A stretch of 64,000 nt of DNA, from positions 62,001 through 126,000 of the forward strand of contig NZ_BMPH01000006.1 of assembly GCF_014647495.1 (NCBI RefSeq), in the 5' to 3' direction. Shown piece after piece: positions 48,034-61,341 of the stretch. The position numbers and the translations under genes were made by a program. This stretch comes from Glutamicibacter protophormiae. Lineage in GTDB: Bacteria > Actinomycetota > Actinomycetes > Actinomycetales > Micrococcaceae. The notes beneath the pieces are model-generated. The model was not told where the DNA came from and ran no database searches. It saw nothing but the letters and a program-made list of their open reading frames with translations. Numbering within the stretch: the first letter of the stretch is position 1; the number at the start of each line of letters is the position of its first letter.

Positions 48034-49260
48034 TCACTTTGCGTCGGCAGTGTGTCCGTTTATTTCGGCGGCGAGCTGCTCGATGACGACGCGGGCCACC
48101 TCGATTTTGCTTCCGGCGGCGCTGACTGCGGGTTTCCCGTCGGCGAACAGCACCTGGATGGTGTTCGAGTCGGTGCCGAACGTCAGGTTCGCGCCGACCT
48201 CGTTGACCACCAGCAGCTCGCAGCCCTTGCGTGCGAGCTTGGCCTTGCCGTAGTCCAGCACGGTGCCCTGCTCGTCACCGGTCTCCGCGGCGAAGCCGAC
48301 GACGACCGGGGGCAGCCGGTCGTTCGCGCCGCGCGCGGAGACGACCTCGGCCAGGATGTCGGGGTTGCGCACCAGTTCGATCACCGGGGCGGAATGCTCG
48401 TCGCGCTTCTTGATCTTCGAGCCCTCGATGCTCGCCGGGCGGAAATCCGCGACGGCGGCGTTCATGATCAGCGCATCCTGCCCCTCGGCGTGGGCGAAGA
48501 CCGCCTCGCGCAGCTCCAGCGCGCTGGAGGCATGCACCAGCGCCACCCCGTGGGGGGCGGGCACTTCGAGGTGGGTGGCGATGAGCGTGACCTGCGCCCC
48601 GGCGTCGCGGGCGGCCTGCGCCAGCGCCACGCCCTGGCGGCCGGAGGACCGGTTGCCAAGGAAACGCACCGGGTCCAGCGGCTCGCGGGTACCGCCGGCG
48701 GTGATCAGCACCCTGCGACCTGCCAGGGTCGGCTCGGAGAGCAGATCCTGGATGGATTCGAAGATCTCCCCGGGCTCGGGCAGCCGGCCGGGTCCGGTGT
48801 CCTTGCCGGTCAGGCGTCCCGAGGCCGGTTCGATCACCCGCACCCCGCGCTCGCGCAGCACGGCGGCGTTCGCCACGGTGGCCGGATGCTGCCACATCTC
48901 GGTGTGCATCGCCGGGGCCATGACCACCGGGGCACGGGTCGCCAGCAGCGTGCCGGTGAGCAGGTCGTCGGCCAGCCCGGAGGCGGCGCGGGCCATGATG
49001 TCCGCGGTAGCGGGCACGACGAGCACCAGATCGGCCTGCTGGCCCAGGCGCACGTGGTTCACGGTGTCGACGGCGTCGAAGACGTTGGAGGTGACCGGAT
49101 TGCCCGAGAGCGCCTCCCAGGTGGCGTTGCCGACGAAGTTGGCCACGTTCCCGGTGGGGATGACGTCGACGTGGTGGCCGGCCTCGCGCAGCAGACGCAG
49201 CAGGAGGACGGATTTGTAGGCGGCAATCCCAGCCGAGACGCCTAAGACGATTCGCTTCAC
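48034..49260 (-). CDS. coaBC: Bifunctional phosphopantothenoylcysteine decarboxylase/synthetase
   Basis: Two steps of CoA synthesis. 408 residues: CoaC flavoprotein domain (about 1-185) and CoaB CTP-dependent ligase domain (about 186-400). The CoaC substrate clamp reads PAMHTEMW, with His where the classical PXMNXXMW motif has Asn; the CoaB KIKK motif (GSKIKKRDEH) is present. Follows rpoZ across a terminator. AAGGAAGAG lies upstream of its GTG. Confidence 0.94.
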   Translation of the reverse strand: MKRIVLGVSAGIAAYKSVLLLRLLREAGHHVDVIPTGNVANFVGNATWEALSGNPVTSNVFDAVDTVNHVRLGQQADLVLVVPATADIMARAASGLADDLLTGTLLATRAPVVMAPAMHTEMWQHPATVANAAVLRERGVRVIEPASGRLTGKDTGPGRLPEPGEIFESIQDLLSEPTLAGRRVLITAGGTREPLDPVRFLGNRSSGRQGVALAQAARDAGAQVTLIATHLEVPAPHGVALVHASSALELREAVFAHAEGQDALIMNAAVADFRPASIEGSKIKKRDEHSAPVIELVRNPDILAEVVSARGANDRLPPVVVGFAAETGDEQGTVLDYGKAKLARKGCELLVVNEVGANLTFGTDSNTIQVLFADGKPAVSAAGSKIEVARVVIEQLAAEINGHTADAK

Positions 49261-49353
49261 GCAGCTCTTCCTTGGATGGTTGGGCGGTAGCAGTGATTTT
49301 CACCGCACCGCGGAACATCAACCCGTTGCGGGCGTGTTTTCAGGTCCTTAACG

Positions 49354-49382
49354 AAAAAGAAGGCGCCCACAAATGGGGCGCC
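49354..49382 (-). terminator. Terminator after rpoZ
   Basis: GGCGCCC (49362-49368) pairs with GGGCGCC (49376-49382), followed on the transcribed strand by TTCTTTTT. Separates rpoZ from coaBC. Confidence 0.85.
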
Positions 49383-49392
49383 ACCTTTTCGA

Positions 49393-49653
49393 CTAGTCCT
49401 CGGTGACCTCGGACGGAGTTACCTTCAAGAGGTTCCCGTCCAGCTCGCGCAGGGCGATGGTCAGAGGCTTCTCGTTCAGCTTGGTTTCCACCAGCGGACC
49501 GACGTACTCGAACAGGCCCTCGTTCAGCTGTGCGTAGTAGGCGTTGATCTGGCGGGCACGCTTGGCTGCATTCAGCACGATCGCGTACTTCGAGTCGTTC
49601 GTCTCAAGCAACGAGTCGATCGACGGGTTGATGATTCCCTCTAGGTTGGACAC
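49393..49653 (-). CDS. rpoZ: RNA polymerase omega subunit
   Basis: Small subunit that aids assembly of RNA polymerase. 86 residues. [20 protein letters not shown] near the N-terminus and the [12 protein letters not shown] helix are conserved. GTG 49653 is chosen because AAAGGGAG lies 5 nt upstream; an in-frame ATG six codons earlier overlaps the gmk stop and has no site. Part of mihF-gmk-rpoZ. Confidence 0.94.
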   Translation of the reverse strand: MSNLEGIINPSIDSLLETNDSKYAIVLNAAKRARQINAYYAQLNEGLFEYVGPLVETKLNEKPLTIALRELDGNLLKVTPSEVTED

Positions 49654-49663
49654 AGGACTCCCT

Positions 49664-50227
49664 TTAGTCATTCTTCAGCCCCATGAGGGCCACAAGCTCT
49701 TCGGCGGCACGTGCGACATCGTCGTTGACGATGGTCACGTCGAATTCTGATTCCGCCGCAAGTTCTAGTTTAGCGGTTTCCAGACGGCGCTGCTGTTCTT
49801 CGGGCGTTTCGGTGCCGCGGCCGATCAGCCGACGCACCAATTCGTCCCACGACGGCGGGGCCAGGAAGACGAATTTTGCCTCGGGCATCGACTCCTTGAC
49901 CTGCCGGGCGCCCTGCAGATCGATCTCCAGCAGCACCTTCTTGCCTTCGGCTACCGCGGCCTCCACCGTCGAGCGGATCGTGCCATAGCTATTCTGGCCG
50001 TGAACCACAGCCCACTCCAGCATCTGGCCCTGGTCGACGAGCTCGTGGAACTTCTTCGGGCCCACAAAAAAATAGTGGACTCCGTCGTTTTCACCCGGTC
50101 GCGGGTCGCGGGTCGTTGCCGACACCGAGAGCCAGACATCTGGATAGTTATCTCGGATGTAGGTGGAGACGGTGCCCTTACCTACAGCCGTGGGGCCGGC
50201 TAGAACAGTTACCGACGCAGCGGTCAT
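49664..50227 (-). CDS. gmk: Guanylate kinase
   Basis: Phosphorylates GMP to GDP. 187 residues. P-loop GPTAVGKG at 11-18, then [18 protein letters not shown] for GMP binding. Starts 3 nt after the mihF stop. mihF, gmk and rpoZ form one unit as in mycobacteria. Confidence 0.96.
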   Translation of the reverse strand: MTAASVTVLAGPTAVGKGTVSTYIRDNYPDVWLSVSATTRDPRPGENDGVHYFFVGPKKFHELVDQGQMLEWAVVHGQNSYGTIRSTVEAAVAEGKKVLLEIDLQGARQVKESMPEAKFVFLAPPSWDELVRRLIGRGTETPEEQQRRLETAKLELAAESEFDVTIVNDDVARAAEELVALMGLKND

Positions 50228-50230
50228 TGA

Positions 50231-50566
50231 CTACACTTTCGTTTTTGGCGGGCTTTGCTTGAAGTGTTCGGTAATCGCGGTGCGCTGCTTGCGTCCCAGT
50301 CCGCGCAAACGGCGGGACGGTGAAATGCCAAGTCGCTCCAGCAAATTCGCCGCGCGTACTTCACCAACGCCCGGTACCGATTCCAGAAGGTCCATGACGC
50401 GCATGCGCCCCACGGCCTCATCTTCGTATACCAAGTCTAGTACCTCGGTGATGGAAATCTTGCCGGCACTGAACTGGGCCTTGATTTCAGCACGACGGGT
50501 GCGGGCAGCAAGTGCTTTGGCGCGTGCCCGGATGCGGTCTTCGTCAGAGAGTTCTCGCAGAACCAT
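50231..50566 (-). CDS. mihF: Integration host factor, actinobacterial type
   Basis: Small nucleoid-associated DNA-binding protein, 111 residues, unrelated in sequence to IhfA/IhfB. It has a long N-terminal helix and a helix-hairpin-helix (LLESVPGVGEVRAANLLERLGI near 62-83) with a basic end (SRRLRGLGRKQR). ATG 50566 follows AAGGATGG. Located between pyrF and gmk as in other actinobacteria. Confidence 0.95.
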   Translation of the reverse strand: MVLRELSDEDRIRARAKALAARTRRAEIKAQFSAGKISITEVLDLVYEDEAVGRMRVMDLLESVPGVGEVRAANLLERLGISPSRRLRGLGRKQRTAITEHFKQSPPKTKV

Positions 50567-50643
50567 CGTTCAGCCATCCTTAATGTGTAGTGGACTAAGG
50601 CTATGAACCGAACATAGCTTTCCAACACGCGTTTGGCAAGACT

Positions 50644-50688
50644 AATCGCGTTGTGGCCAGTAGAAACTCTCTTGGCCACAACGCGATT
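50644..50688 (-). terminator. Terminator after pyrF
   Basis: Perfect 16-bp stem (50644-50659 with 50673-50688) and a 13-nt loop. It ends the pyr operon before mihF. The T-run is weak. Confidence 0.8.
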
Positions 50689-50709
50689 GGGTTACTTTTC
50701 CAGTTGTTG

Positions 50710-51544
50710 CTACTTCGCGGCGATCAGTTGATCGCGAACCCTGCGGGCCTTGTCGCGCAGACCCAGCGCATCCGGACCGGCCTTGAGGATGTCGCGGCTG
50801 CTGGTGCCCAGCACCTGGCGGTAGCTGGAGGCGAAAGCCGTCGCGATATCCTGCGCCGTTGCACCCTGGGCGCCGAGGCCCGGGGTGAGCAGCGGGGCCT
50901 TGGAAGCGCTCAGGTCGATCCCCAGTTTCGCCGGGGCGTCGCCGATCGTCGCACCGACCACCAGGCCGACGTGGCCCATATCTTCGGCAGCAGCATTTTC
51001 CTTGCTGACCTGCTCGATGATTGATTTAGCAACCGACTTATCGCCGCCGACGTGCTGCACCGAAGCGCCCTCAGGGTTGGAGGTCAAGCCCAGCACGAAC
51101 ACTCCCCTGCCGGTGGCCGCGGCCAGGTCGATGGCCGGGCGCAGCGACTCGTAGCCGAGGTACGGGCTCAGGGTCACTGCGTCGGAGGCCAGCGGCGAGG
51201 CATCGTCCAGCCAGGCGGTCGCGTAGGCCGCCATGGTCGAGCCGATGTCGCCGCGCTTGGCATCGGACAAGGTCAGCAGGTCGGCCGCCTTCGCGGCCTG
51301 GAGGGTCTCCTCCAAGGCCGCGAAACCGGCTGAGCCGAAGCGCTCATACAAGGCGACCTGCGGTTTCACGATGGCCGCTACTCCGGCCATCGCCTCAACG
51401 ACGCGCAGCGAGAACTCGCGCACGCCCTCGGCGCTGTTCGCAAGGCCCCAGGCCTCCAGCAGCGCCGGGTGCGGGTCGATGCCCACGCACAGCGGTCCGC
51501 GGGCGTCCATGGCCTGCCGCAGCCGGGTTCCGAAGGACACCGGA

Positions 51545-51552
<8 letters not shown>
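50710..51552 (-). CDS. pyrF: Orotidine 5'-phosphate decarboxylase
   Basis: Decarboxylates OMP to UMP, the last step of the pathway. 280 residues, the longer actinobacterial type. The [13 protein letters not shown] motif near 95-107 holds the catalytic Asp-Lys pair. It overlaps the carB stop by 8 nt. Last gene of the pyr operon. Confidence 0.95.
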
Positions 51553-54822
<3,270 letters not shown>

Positions 54823-54823
<1 letters not shown>

Positions 54824-55992
54824 TACTTGCTGTCCTTTTCTGCGGCGGAATCCATCGAGGATACAAAACGGTCAAAGAGGTAGGCGGCGTCGTGCGGGCC
54901 GGAAGCTGCCTCTGGGTGGTACTGCACGGAGAACGCCGGGATGTCCAGGCACGAAAGGCCCTCGACGACCTGGTCGTTCAGGGAGAAGTGGGAAACCTCG
55001 ACCTTGCCGTAGCGTTCGATCGGCGCGGTGAAGCTGCCTTCGATCGGGGCGTCGACGGCGAAGCCGTGGTTCTGGCTGGTGATTTCCACGCGGCCGGTGG
55101 CCTTGTCCATCACCGGCTGGTTGATGCCGCGGTGGCCGAAGCGCAGCTTGTAGGTTTCCAGGCCCAGCGCGCGGCCGAGCATCTGGTTGCCGAAGCAGAT
55201 GCCGAAGTACGGGATGCCCGCGTCCAGCACCGAGCGCACCAGCTCGACCTGCGCGGCGGCCGCCGCCGGGTCGCCGGGGCCGTTGGAGAAGAACACGCCG
55301 GTGGCGCCGGTGGCCTTGATGTCCTTCAGGGTGGCGTTGTACGGCAGCACGTGCACGCGCAGGCCGCGCTCGGCCAGGCGGTGCGGGGTCATCGACTTCA
55401 TGCCCAGGTCGATGGCGGCCACGGTGTGCTTGGCCTCGCCCTCGTAGCCGTGGTCGGCGGGCTCGACGACGTAGGCGGTGTCCACCGACACCTCGGCGGA
55501 GATGTTGCGCCCGGCCATCGACGGCTGCGCGTTGACCTGCGCGATGAGGTCGGCGTCGGATGCGGCGGCGGCGTCGCCGGAGAAGATGCCGGACTTCATG
55601 GCGCCGGCCTCGCGCAGGTGGCGGGTCAGCGCACGGGTGTCGACCCCGCGGATGCCGACGATCCCGTTGCTGAGCAGGTCGTCTTCGAGGCTGCGCGTCG
55701 AGCGCCAGTTGCTCGGTCGTCGGCTGGCCTCGCGGACCACGTAGCCCGCGGCCCACATGCGCTTGGACTCGTTGTCCTCGTCGTTCACGCCGGTGTTGCC
55801 CACGTGCGGGAAGGTCTGGGTGATGATCTGGTGCGCGTAGGACGGATCGGTCAGCGTCTCCTGGTAGCCGGTCATGCCGGTGGTGAACACCGCCTCGCCC
55901 AGCGCGGTGCCGATCTTGCCGTAGCTGCGGCCGCGGAAGATGCGGCCATCTTCGAGGACCAGCACTGCGGGTAGGTTGCTCAGGGAATTCAC
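54823..55992 (-). CDS. carA: Carbamoyl phosphate synthase small subunit
   Basis: Glutaminase subunit, 389 residues. The N-terminal domain is followed by a class I amidotransferase: nucleophile segment [14 protein letters not shown], and HPEA with the catalytic His and Glu near 355. GTG 55992 is preferred (GGAGAC upstream, and [17 protein letters not shown] is a normal start). The open frame runs further upstream without homology. It overlaps the upstream membrane protein gene. Confidence 0.96.
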
Positions 55993-56501
55993 TTGTTTGT
56001 CTCCTGCTCGGCTGCGCCGCGGTGGTGCGACGCCAGCAACTGATAAATCTTGGGGGTGTCCTCGGCGAACCGGGGGCGGAAGCCGGTGTCGAAGGCGAAG
56101 CCGTCCTTCTCCCAGCTGATCACGATCAGGCCGTTCTTCTCGACGAACTTCCCGATCATGCCCGAGGACCGGCTGGCCTTCTGGAAGGAGCCCCACGGGA
56201 TGTGGATGTCGCGGGTGCCGGGGCGGATCAGGTGCAGCCCCGCGGCGCCGAGCTGCAGCTCCGCATTGCTGCGAACCCCCAGGTCATGGACCGCGATGCG
56301 CTCCAGCCAGTCGTCGTGCTGGGTGGTGGCCACGTACATTCCGGTGAACTCGTGGGCCACCTCGTCGGCGAAGGGCTCGAAGGGCTCGGGGACGTCCGAT
56401 TGCCGGGCCTTCAGGTTGCGCCAGCCGATCAGGATCAGCGCGCAGGCGCCGACGATGACCAGGACCGTGACGACCACCGGCACGATGGCTTCCTCAGGCA
56501 T
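55989..56501 (-). CDS. Conserved membrane protein of the actinobacterial pyr operon
   Basis: 170 residues. One N-terminal transmembrane helix ([19 protein letters not shown]), then a PH-like or similar beta domain (about 50-150; [18 protein letters not shown]). It overlaps carA by 4 nt and pyrC by 8 nt, so it is translated with them. A protein of this kind occupies the same slot in mycobacteria. I know of no assigned function. Confidence 0.85.
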   Translation of the reverse strand: MPEEAIVPVVVTVLVIVGACALILIGWRNLKARQSDVPEPFEPFADEVAHEFTGMYVATTQHDDWLERIAVHDLGVRSNAELQLGAAGLHLIRPGTRDIHIPWGSFQKASRSSGMIGKFVEKNGLIVISWEKDGFAFDTGFRPRFAEDTPKIYQLLASHHRGAAEQETNK

Positions 56502-57798
56502 CGGCAGGCCTCGGGGTGGCCAGCTGGCCGTCGAGCACCGTGGGGTGGCCGTGGAAGAAGGTGGCGCGGACCGATCCGGGCAGCTCCATGCCGGCGAACG
56601 GCGAGTTGCGGCCCTTGGTGGCCATCGCGTACGGGTCCACGATCCAGCGCGCGTCCGGATCCACGAGCACCAGGTTGGCCGGCTCGCCGACGGCGATCGG
56701 GCGGCCCTGGTCGGCGACGCGGCCGATCCGGGCCGGCGTGGCCGAGGTGATGCGGGCGACGTCTTCCCAGGTCAGCAACCCGGTGTCGACCAGGGTGTGC
56801 TGCACGATGGACAGCGCAGTCTCCAGTCCGGTCATGCCCATGGCGGCGGCGCCCCACTCGCATTCCTTCGATTCTGCCGGGTGCGGCGCGTGGTCGGTGC
56901 CGATCACGTCGATGGTGCCGTCGGCCACCGCGGCGCGCAGCGCCATCACGTCTTCCTGGCGGCGCAGCGGCGGGTTGACCTTGAAGACCGGATCGAAGGT
57001 GCGCACCTTCTCGTCGGTCAGCAGCAGGTGGTGCGGGGTGACCTCCGCGGTGACCTGGATGCCGCGGGCCTTGGCCCAGCGGATGATCTCCACCGAGCCG
57101 GCGGTGGACACGTGGCACACGTGCAGGCGCGCGCCCACATGCTCGGCCAGCAGCACGTCGCGGGCGATGATGGATTCCTCCGCCACGGCCGGCCAGCCCG
57201 GCAGGCCCAGCACCGAGGAGACTTCGCCCTCGTTCATCTGGGCGCCCTCGGTCAGCCGCGGCTCCTGGGCGTGCTGGGCGATGACGCCGTCGAAGGCCTT
57301 CACGTATTCCAGCGCGCGGCGCATCAGCAGCGGGTCCGCGACGCAGATGCCGTCGTCGGAGAACATCTTCACCTGGGCGCGGGAATCGGCCATGGCGCCG
57401 ATCTCGCTCAGCTGCTTGCCTTCGAGCCCGACGGTGACCGCGCCCACCGGGCGCACGTCGACCCAGCCGGCCTTGCGGCCCAGTTCGTAGACCTGCTCGA
57501 CGACGCCGGCGGTGTCCGCCACAGGGGTCGAGTTGGCCATCGCGTGCACCGCGGTGTAGCCGCCGCGCGCCGCGGCGCGGGTGCCGGTTTCCACCGTCTC
57601 GGCGTCTTCGCGGCCCGGTTCGCGCAGGTGGGTGTGCGGGTCGACCATGCCCGGCAGCAGCACCAGGCCGCGGCCGTCGACGACCTGCGTGTCCGCGCCC
57701 GGCTCGATGGAACCGAGCTGGGCGATGCGCCCGTCGGCGATGAGCACGTCCTGCGGCTCTGAGCCCAGGATGCGGGCCTGTTGAATGAGGTAGTTCAT
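56494..57798 (-). CDS. pyrC: Dihydroorotase
   Basis: Cyclises carbamoyl aspartate to dihydroorotate. 434 residues, class I. Metal site PHTHLREPG near 54-62 (His55, His57), KMFSDD region, a late GTDHAPH motif with the catalytic Asp, and the amidohydrolase C-terminus. Starts 10 nt after pyrB. Confidence 0.96.
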   Translation of the reverse strand: MNYLIQQARILGSEPQDVLIADGRIAQLGSIEPGADTQVVDGRGLVLLPGMVDPHTHLREPGREDAETVETGTRAAARGGYTAVHAMANSTPVADTAGVVEQVYELGRKAGWVDVRPVGAVTVGLEGKQLSEIGAMADSRAQVKMFSDDGICVADPLLMRRALEYVKAFDGVIAQHAQEPRLTEGAQMNEGEVSSVLGLPGWPAVAEESIIARDVLLAEHVGARLHVCHVSTAGSVEIIRWAKARGIQVTAEVTPHHLLLTDEKVRTFDPVFKVNPPLRRQEDVMALRAAVADGTIDVIGTDHAPHPAESKECEWGAAAMGMTGLETALSIVQHTLVDTGLLTWEDVARITSATPARIGRVADQGRPIAVGEPANLVLVDPDARWIVDPYAMATKGRNSPFAGMELPGSVRATFFHGHPTVLDGQLATPRPADA

Positions 57799-57808
57799 GG
57801 GTTCTTCC

Positions 57809-58771
57809 TTAGATCAGGTCGCCGGACAGGAGCATGTAGAGGCTGGCCATGCGCACGGCCACCCCGTTGGTGACCTGGTCGAGCACGGTGGAGCGGGGGG
57901 AATCGGCGGCGGCGGAGGAGATCTCCAGGCCGCGGTTCATCGGGCCGGGGTGCATGATCAGCGTTTCGGCGCCGGCCGCGTCCAGGGCCGCCAGGCGGGC
58001 GTCGTCCAAGCCCCAGTAGCGCGAGTATTCGCGCGGGTTCGGGAAGTAGGCGGCATTCATCCGCTCGCCCTGCACCCGCAGCATCATCAGCGCGTCGACG
58101 CCGTCGGCGATGACCTCGTCCAGGTCGTAGCTGATGGCGCAGGGCCAGGCTTCCGCCCCGACCGGCAGCAGGGTCGGCGGGGCGACCATGGTCACCGAGG
58201 CGCCCAGCGTGTTCAGCAGCCAGAGGTTCGAGCGGGCGACCCGGCTGTGCAGGATGTCGCCCACGATCGCGACCTTCAGCCCGTCCAGGCCCAGCCCGGT
58301 GGCGGAGACCCCGTCGCGCAGCGCCAGCTGGCGGCGCAGGGTGAACGCATCCAGCAGCGCCTGGGTCGGGTGCTCGTGGGTGCCGTCGCCGGCGTTGATG
58401 ATCGGCAGGTTGATCCAGTCGGTGGCCGCCAGGCGGGCCGGCGCCCCGGAGTCGGGGTGGCGGATGACCACCGCGTCGGCGCCGATGGCCAGCAGCGTCT
58501 GCGCGGTGTCCTTCAGCGACTCCCCCTTGGACACCGAGGAGCCCTTGGCGGAGAAGTTGATGACGTCCGCGCTCAGCCGCTTGGCGGCGGCTTCGAAGGA
58601 GATTCGGGTGCGGGTTGAATCCTCGAAGAACAGGTTCACCACGGTGCGCCCGCGCAGGGCCGGGAGCTTCTTGACGACCCGGGTGCCCGCTTCGCGCATC
58701 TCGCCGGCGATATCGAGGATCTGGACCGCTTCGGCGCGCGTCAGGTCAGCGGTTGACAAAAGGTGTTTCAT
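57809..58771 (-). CDS. pyrB: Aspartate carbamoyltransferase catalytic subunit
   Basis: Joins carbamoyl phosphate with aspartate. 320 residues. STRTR motif at 52-56 binds carbamoyl phosphate; the HPTQALLD motif near 193 and the HPGPMNRG motif near 280 are present. Overlaps pyrR by 4 nt. No regulatory PyrI subunit is nearby, as usual for this group. Confidence 0.96.
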   Translation of the reverse strand: MKHLLSTADLTRAEAVQILDIAGEMREAGTRVVKKLPALRGRTVVNLFFEDSTRTRISFEAAAKRLSADVINFSAKGSSVSKGESLKDTAQTLLAIGADAVVIRHPDSGAPARLAATDWINLPIINAGDGTHEHPTQALLDAFTLRRQLALRDGVSATGLGLDGLKVAIVGDILHSRVARSNLWLLNTLGASVTMVAPPTLLPVGAEAWPCAISYDLDEVIADGVDALMMLRVQGERMNAAYFPNPREYSRYWGLDDARLAALDAAGAETLIMHPGPMNRGLEISSAAADSPRSTVLDQVTNGVAVRMASLYMLLSGDLI

Positions 58772-59337
58772 TCGGCTGCCTCGATCATCACTTCATTGGT
58801 TCCGTCGATTTCCGCCAGGTGCACACGCACCTTCTCGCTCTTCGCGGTGGGCAGGTTCTTTCCCACGTGGTCGGCGCGGATGGGCAGTTCGCGGTGCCCG
58901 CGGTCCACCAGCACGGCCAGGCGCACGATGCGCGGGCGGCCCCAGTCGGACAGGGCGTCCAGGGCGGCGCGGATGGTCCGACCGGAGTAGAGCACGTCGT
59001 CCACCAGCACGACGACCTTGCCGTCGATGCCGCCTGCGGGCAGCTTCGTGGGCTCGGGAGTGCGGGTCGTGGAATGACGCAGGTCGTCGCGGTACAGGGT
59101 GATGTCGAGCTGGCCGACCAGGGATGCCGGATCGATGGGGGTGTCGGCGGAAGCCGCTATGCGGGCCGCCAGGCGCTGGGCCAGCGGGAATCCGCGGCGC
59201 GGGATGCCGAGGAGAACGAGGTCCTCGATGCCTTTGTTGGCCTCGATGATCTCGAAGGCCACGCGGGTCAGTACACGTTCGATGTCGTCCCCGGTGAGAA
59301 CCGTTCGGGCACCGGACGACGCTGAATTTTCATTCAT
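58768..59337 (-). CDS. pyrR: PyrR, RNA-binding regulator and uracil phosphoribosyltransferase
   Basis: Bifunctional protein that binds the pyr mRNA leader when UMP is plentiful. 189 residues. PRPP-binding signature [18 protein letters not shown] near 111-128. ATG 59337 is chosen because GAGAGG lies 8 nt upstream; the GTG at 59346 is an alternative. First gene of the pyrR-pyrB-pyrC-(membrane protein)-carA-carB-pyrF operon. Confidence 0.95.
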   Translation of the reverse strand: MNENSASSGARTVLTGDDIERVLTRVAFEIIEANKGIEDLVLLGIPRRGFPLAQRLAARIAASADTPIDPASLVGQLDITLYRDDLRHSTTRTPEPTKLPAGGIDGKVVVLVDDVLYSGRTIRAALDALSDWGRPRIVRLAVLVDRGHRELPIRADHVGKNLPTAKSEKVRVHLAEIDGTNEVMIEAAE

Positions 59338-59348
59338 GCTGTGCACCT

Positions 59349-59380
59349 CTCCCTTCTCCGCCTCACGGGACGGTCTTAAA
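59349..59380 (-). promoter_or_regulatory. Candidate PyrR-binding loop with embedded ribosome binding site
   Basis: Immediately upstream of pyrR the transcript reads TTTAAGACCGTCCCGTGAGG (59380-59361) and continues into CGG and AAGGGAG. It resembles the PyrR-binding loop of actinobacteria, with GTGAGG in the loop, and AAGGGAG doubles as a Shine-Dalgarno sequence. Translational repression by PyrR is inferred from its position. Confidence 0.65.
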
Positions 59381-59628
59381 GGAATATTGCTACTTCAAAT
59401 TATCACGGGTGAAGACCGATTCTCGAGCGCAAGGGTATGCACGGGGGTGAATGCACAGTGAATTGCGCCACGACGGCCGATTTCGGCGGCCCCCGGCCTC
59501 GCGCAATCCCGGGCTCCAAGCCGCATTCCGCGCGCTGGCAAGGGCAAGTGTCGCCTTCGCCACACGACCGCCGGCCCCAGCGGGCGGCGCCGCGCGGCGC
59601 GGCCCGAGGTGGAAGGCGGCGCAAAAAA
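59381..59628. other. Upstream region of the pyr operon
   Basis: About 250 nt between the efp-nusB terminator and the PyrR loop. A TAATTT hexamer (59397-59402, minus strand) could be the -10, giving a short leader. The rest (59410-59628) is GC-rich with no coding bias I trust. I see no further gene. Confidence 0.5.
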
Positions 59629-59669
59629 GCCGCAGCCCGAACCCCCGGGAAAGGGGTTCGGGCTGCGGC
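59629..59669 (-). terminator. Terminator after nusB
   Basis: Perfect 17-bp GC-rich stem (59629-59645 with 59653-59669) and a 7-nt loop, followed on the transcribed strand by TTTTTT. Very strong. Confidence 0.95.
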
Positions 59670-59686
59670 GTGAAAAACAGCGGGGC

Positions 59687-60097
59687 CTAGTCGACCAGGG
59701 TGTCCTTGACGCTCTGGATGCGGCCCAGGACGCCGTTGACGAATTCGGGAGACTCGTCGGTGGACAGCTCGCGCACGTTGATGACGGCCTCGGACACGGC
59801 GACCGCGTCGGGCACGTCGTCGTTGTACAGCAGCTCCCAGACGCCGATGCGCAGGGCCGCGCGGTCAACCGCCGGCATGCGCTCGATGGTCCAGTCCTTG
59901 ACGTAGCTCTCCAGGACCTCGTCGATCCGGTCCAGGTGGGCCATGACGCCCTCGATCAGGGTCATCGAGTACTCGTTCAGGCTGATGTCGGAGTTCTCGC
60001 GACGTGCGATCGCCACGCCTACCGGGTCGACGTCGCGGGCTTCCGCCTCGAAGAGGAATTCCAGGGCCCGTCGACGGGCTTTGGCACGGGCTCGCAC
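59687..60097 (-). CDS. nusB: Transcription antitermination protein NusB
   Basis: Binds boxA RNA with NusE/S10 for antitermination of rRNA operons. 136 residues, all helical, with ARAKARRRALEFLFEAEAR at the N-terminus. Its GTG 60097 overlaps the efp stop (TAGTG), so the two genes are coupled. Confidence 0.96.
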   Translation of the reverse strand: MRARAKARRRALEFLFEAEARDVDPVGVAIARRENSDISLNEYSMTLIEGVMAHLDRIDEVLESYVKDWTIERMPAVDRAALRIGVWELLYNDDVPDAVAVSEAVINVRELSTDESPEFVNGVLGRIQSVKDTLVD

Positions 60098-60657
60098 TAG
60101 TTGACACGACCCAGGTAGTCGCCGGTGCGGGTGTCGACCTTGACCTTGGTGTTCTGCTCGACGAACAGCGGCACCTGGATCTCCTTGCCGGTTTCCAGGG
60201 TGGCTGGCTTGGTGCCGGCCGAGGAGCGGTCGCCCTGCAGGCCCGGCTCGGTGTAGGTGATTTCCAGGACCACGGAGGCCGGCAGTTCCAGGTACAGCGG
60301 GTTGCCGTCGTACATCGCGATGGTCAGTTCCTGGTTTTCCAGCATGAAGCCTGCGGCGTCGCCCACGGTGGCGCCGGCCACGGTGATCTGGTCGTAGTCC
60401 TCCAGGTTCATGAACACGAAGTCTTCGCCGTCCTGGTAGAGGTACTGGTAGTCGCGGCGGTCGACGGTGGCCAGCTCGATCTTGGTGCCGGCGTTGTAGG
60501 TCTTGTCCAGCACCTTGCCCGAGACGACGTTGCGCATCTTGGTGCGCACGAACGCGCCGCCCTTGCCCGGCTTGACGTGCTGGAAGTCGATGATGGTCCA
60601 GAGCTGGCCGTCGATCTTAATGACCTGGCCGTTTTTGATGTCGGTTGTATCCGCCAC
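60097..60657 (-). CDS. efp: Elongation factor P
   Basis: Rescues ribosomes stalled at polyproline. 186 residues, three barrels. The tip loop [10 protein letters not shown] has Lys32 where many groups carry a modification; the sequence alone does not show whether it is modified. C-terminal signature [14 protein letters not shown] is intact. GTG start with GAGGA upstream. First gene of efp-nusB. Confidence 0.97.
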   Translation of the reverse strand: MADTTDIKNGQVIKIDGQLWTIIDFQHVKPGKGGAFVRTKMRNVVSGKVLDKTYNAGTKIELATVDRRDYQYLYQDGEDFVFMNLEDYDQITVAGATVGDAAGFMLENQELTIAMYDGNPLYLELPASVVLEITYTEPGLQGDRSSAGTKPATLETGKEIQVPLFVEQNTKVKVDTRTGDYLGRVN

Positions 60658-60776
60658 GGTTCCTCAATCCTCTATTTTCGCCTGCGCAGGGCCGGCATTA
60701 TCAAAAATCCATCTACCAGTTTACCCCATGCGCGGCGTGCTGGCTTGTGCTTGGGCAGTGGTGCGCGTTACGCGCG

Positions 60777-60806
60777 AGCGGCCGGGCCAGTGGGGGCCCG
60801 GCCGCT
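60777..60806 (-). terminator. Terminator at the end of the aro cluster
   Basis: Perfect 12-bp stem (60777-60788 with 60795-60806) with a 6-nt loop, overlapping the stop codon of the TPR-like gene. T-run weak. Confidence 0.7.
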
Positions 60807-61341
60807 ACGCGGCGTCGCGCTCCTCGGCGATCTGCAGGCAGATGCTCGAGGCGTTGATCAGGTAGGCGTCGTCGCCCATCGCCATGCGCTGTTCCATGGC
60901 CTTGCGGAAACGGGTCGCCGCGGCCTTGTAGTCGCCCTTCGCGAAGAAGCTGAAACCCAGGTGCTGGTGCATCAGCGGCTCGTAGTGCGTGCCGGCGAAC
61001 TCCTCGGCGAGCTTGCGCAGGCGGTTGATCGCGCGGTCGAAGTTGCCCTGCATGCGGGTCAGCTCGGTATCCAGCACGCGCAGGTGGGCGTTCATCGGGT
61101 CCAGCAGGCGCGATTCGGCGATCAGCTCGCCGGCCGCGGCGAGCTCGCCGCGGGCCAGCAGGATGACGACCCGGTCGGTCGGCGAACCGACCTCCATCTG
61201 CCGCTGCGCGGCCTCTTCGTCTGCGATGTACGGCTTGAGGGTCTCGGGGTCGATCAGCACGCCGTCGATCGAGGTGCCGACGCCCGCGCGGTTCACCGAT
61301 GCGACGTCGATGGCGTAAGCGGTGTAGTCGACCATGGTCAT
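60805..61341 (-). CDS. TPR-like conserved protein, unknown function
   Basis: 178 residues from ATG 61341, which overlaps the aroB stop (ATGA). The C-terminal half has tetratricopeptide-like helices ([42 protein letters not shown]). The N-terminus has a short unrecognised segment ([16 protein letters not shown]). Last gene of aroC-aroK-aroB; no shikimate role is implied. Confidence 0.8.
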   Translation of the reverse strand: MTMVDYTAYAIDVASVNRAGVGTSIDGVLIDPETLKPYIADEEAAQRQMEVGSPTDRVVILLARGELAAAGELIAESRLLDPMNAHLRVLDTELTRMQGNFDRAINRLRKLAEEFAGTHYEPLMHQHLGFSFFAKGDYKAAATRFRKAMEQRMAMGDDAYLINASSICLQIAEERDAA

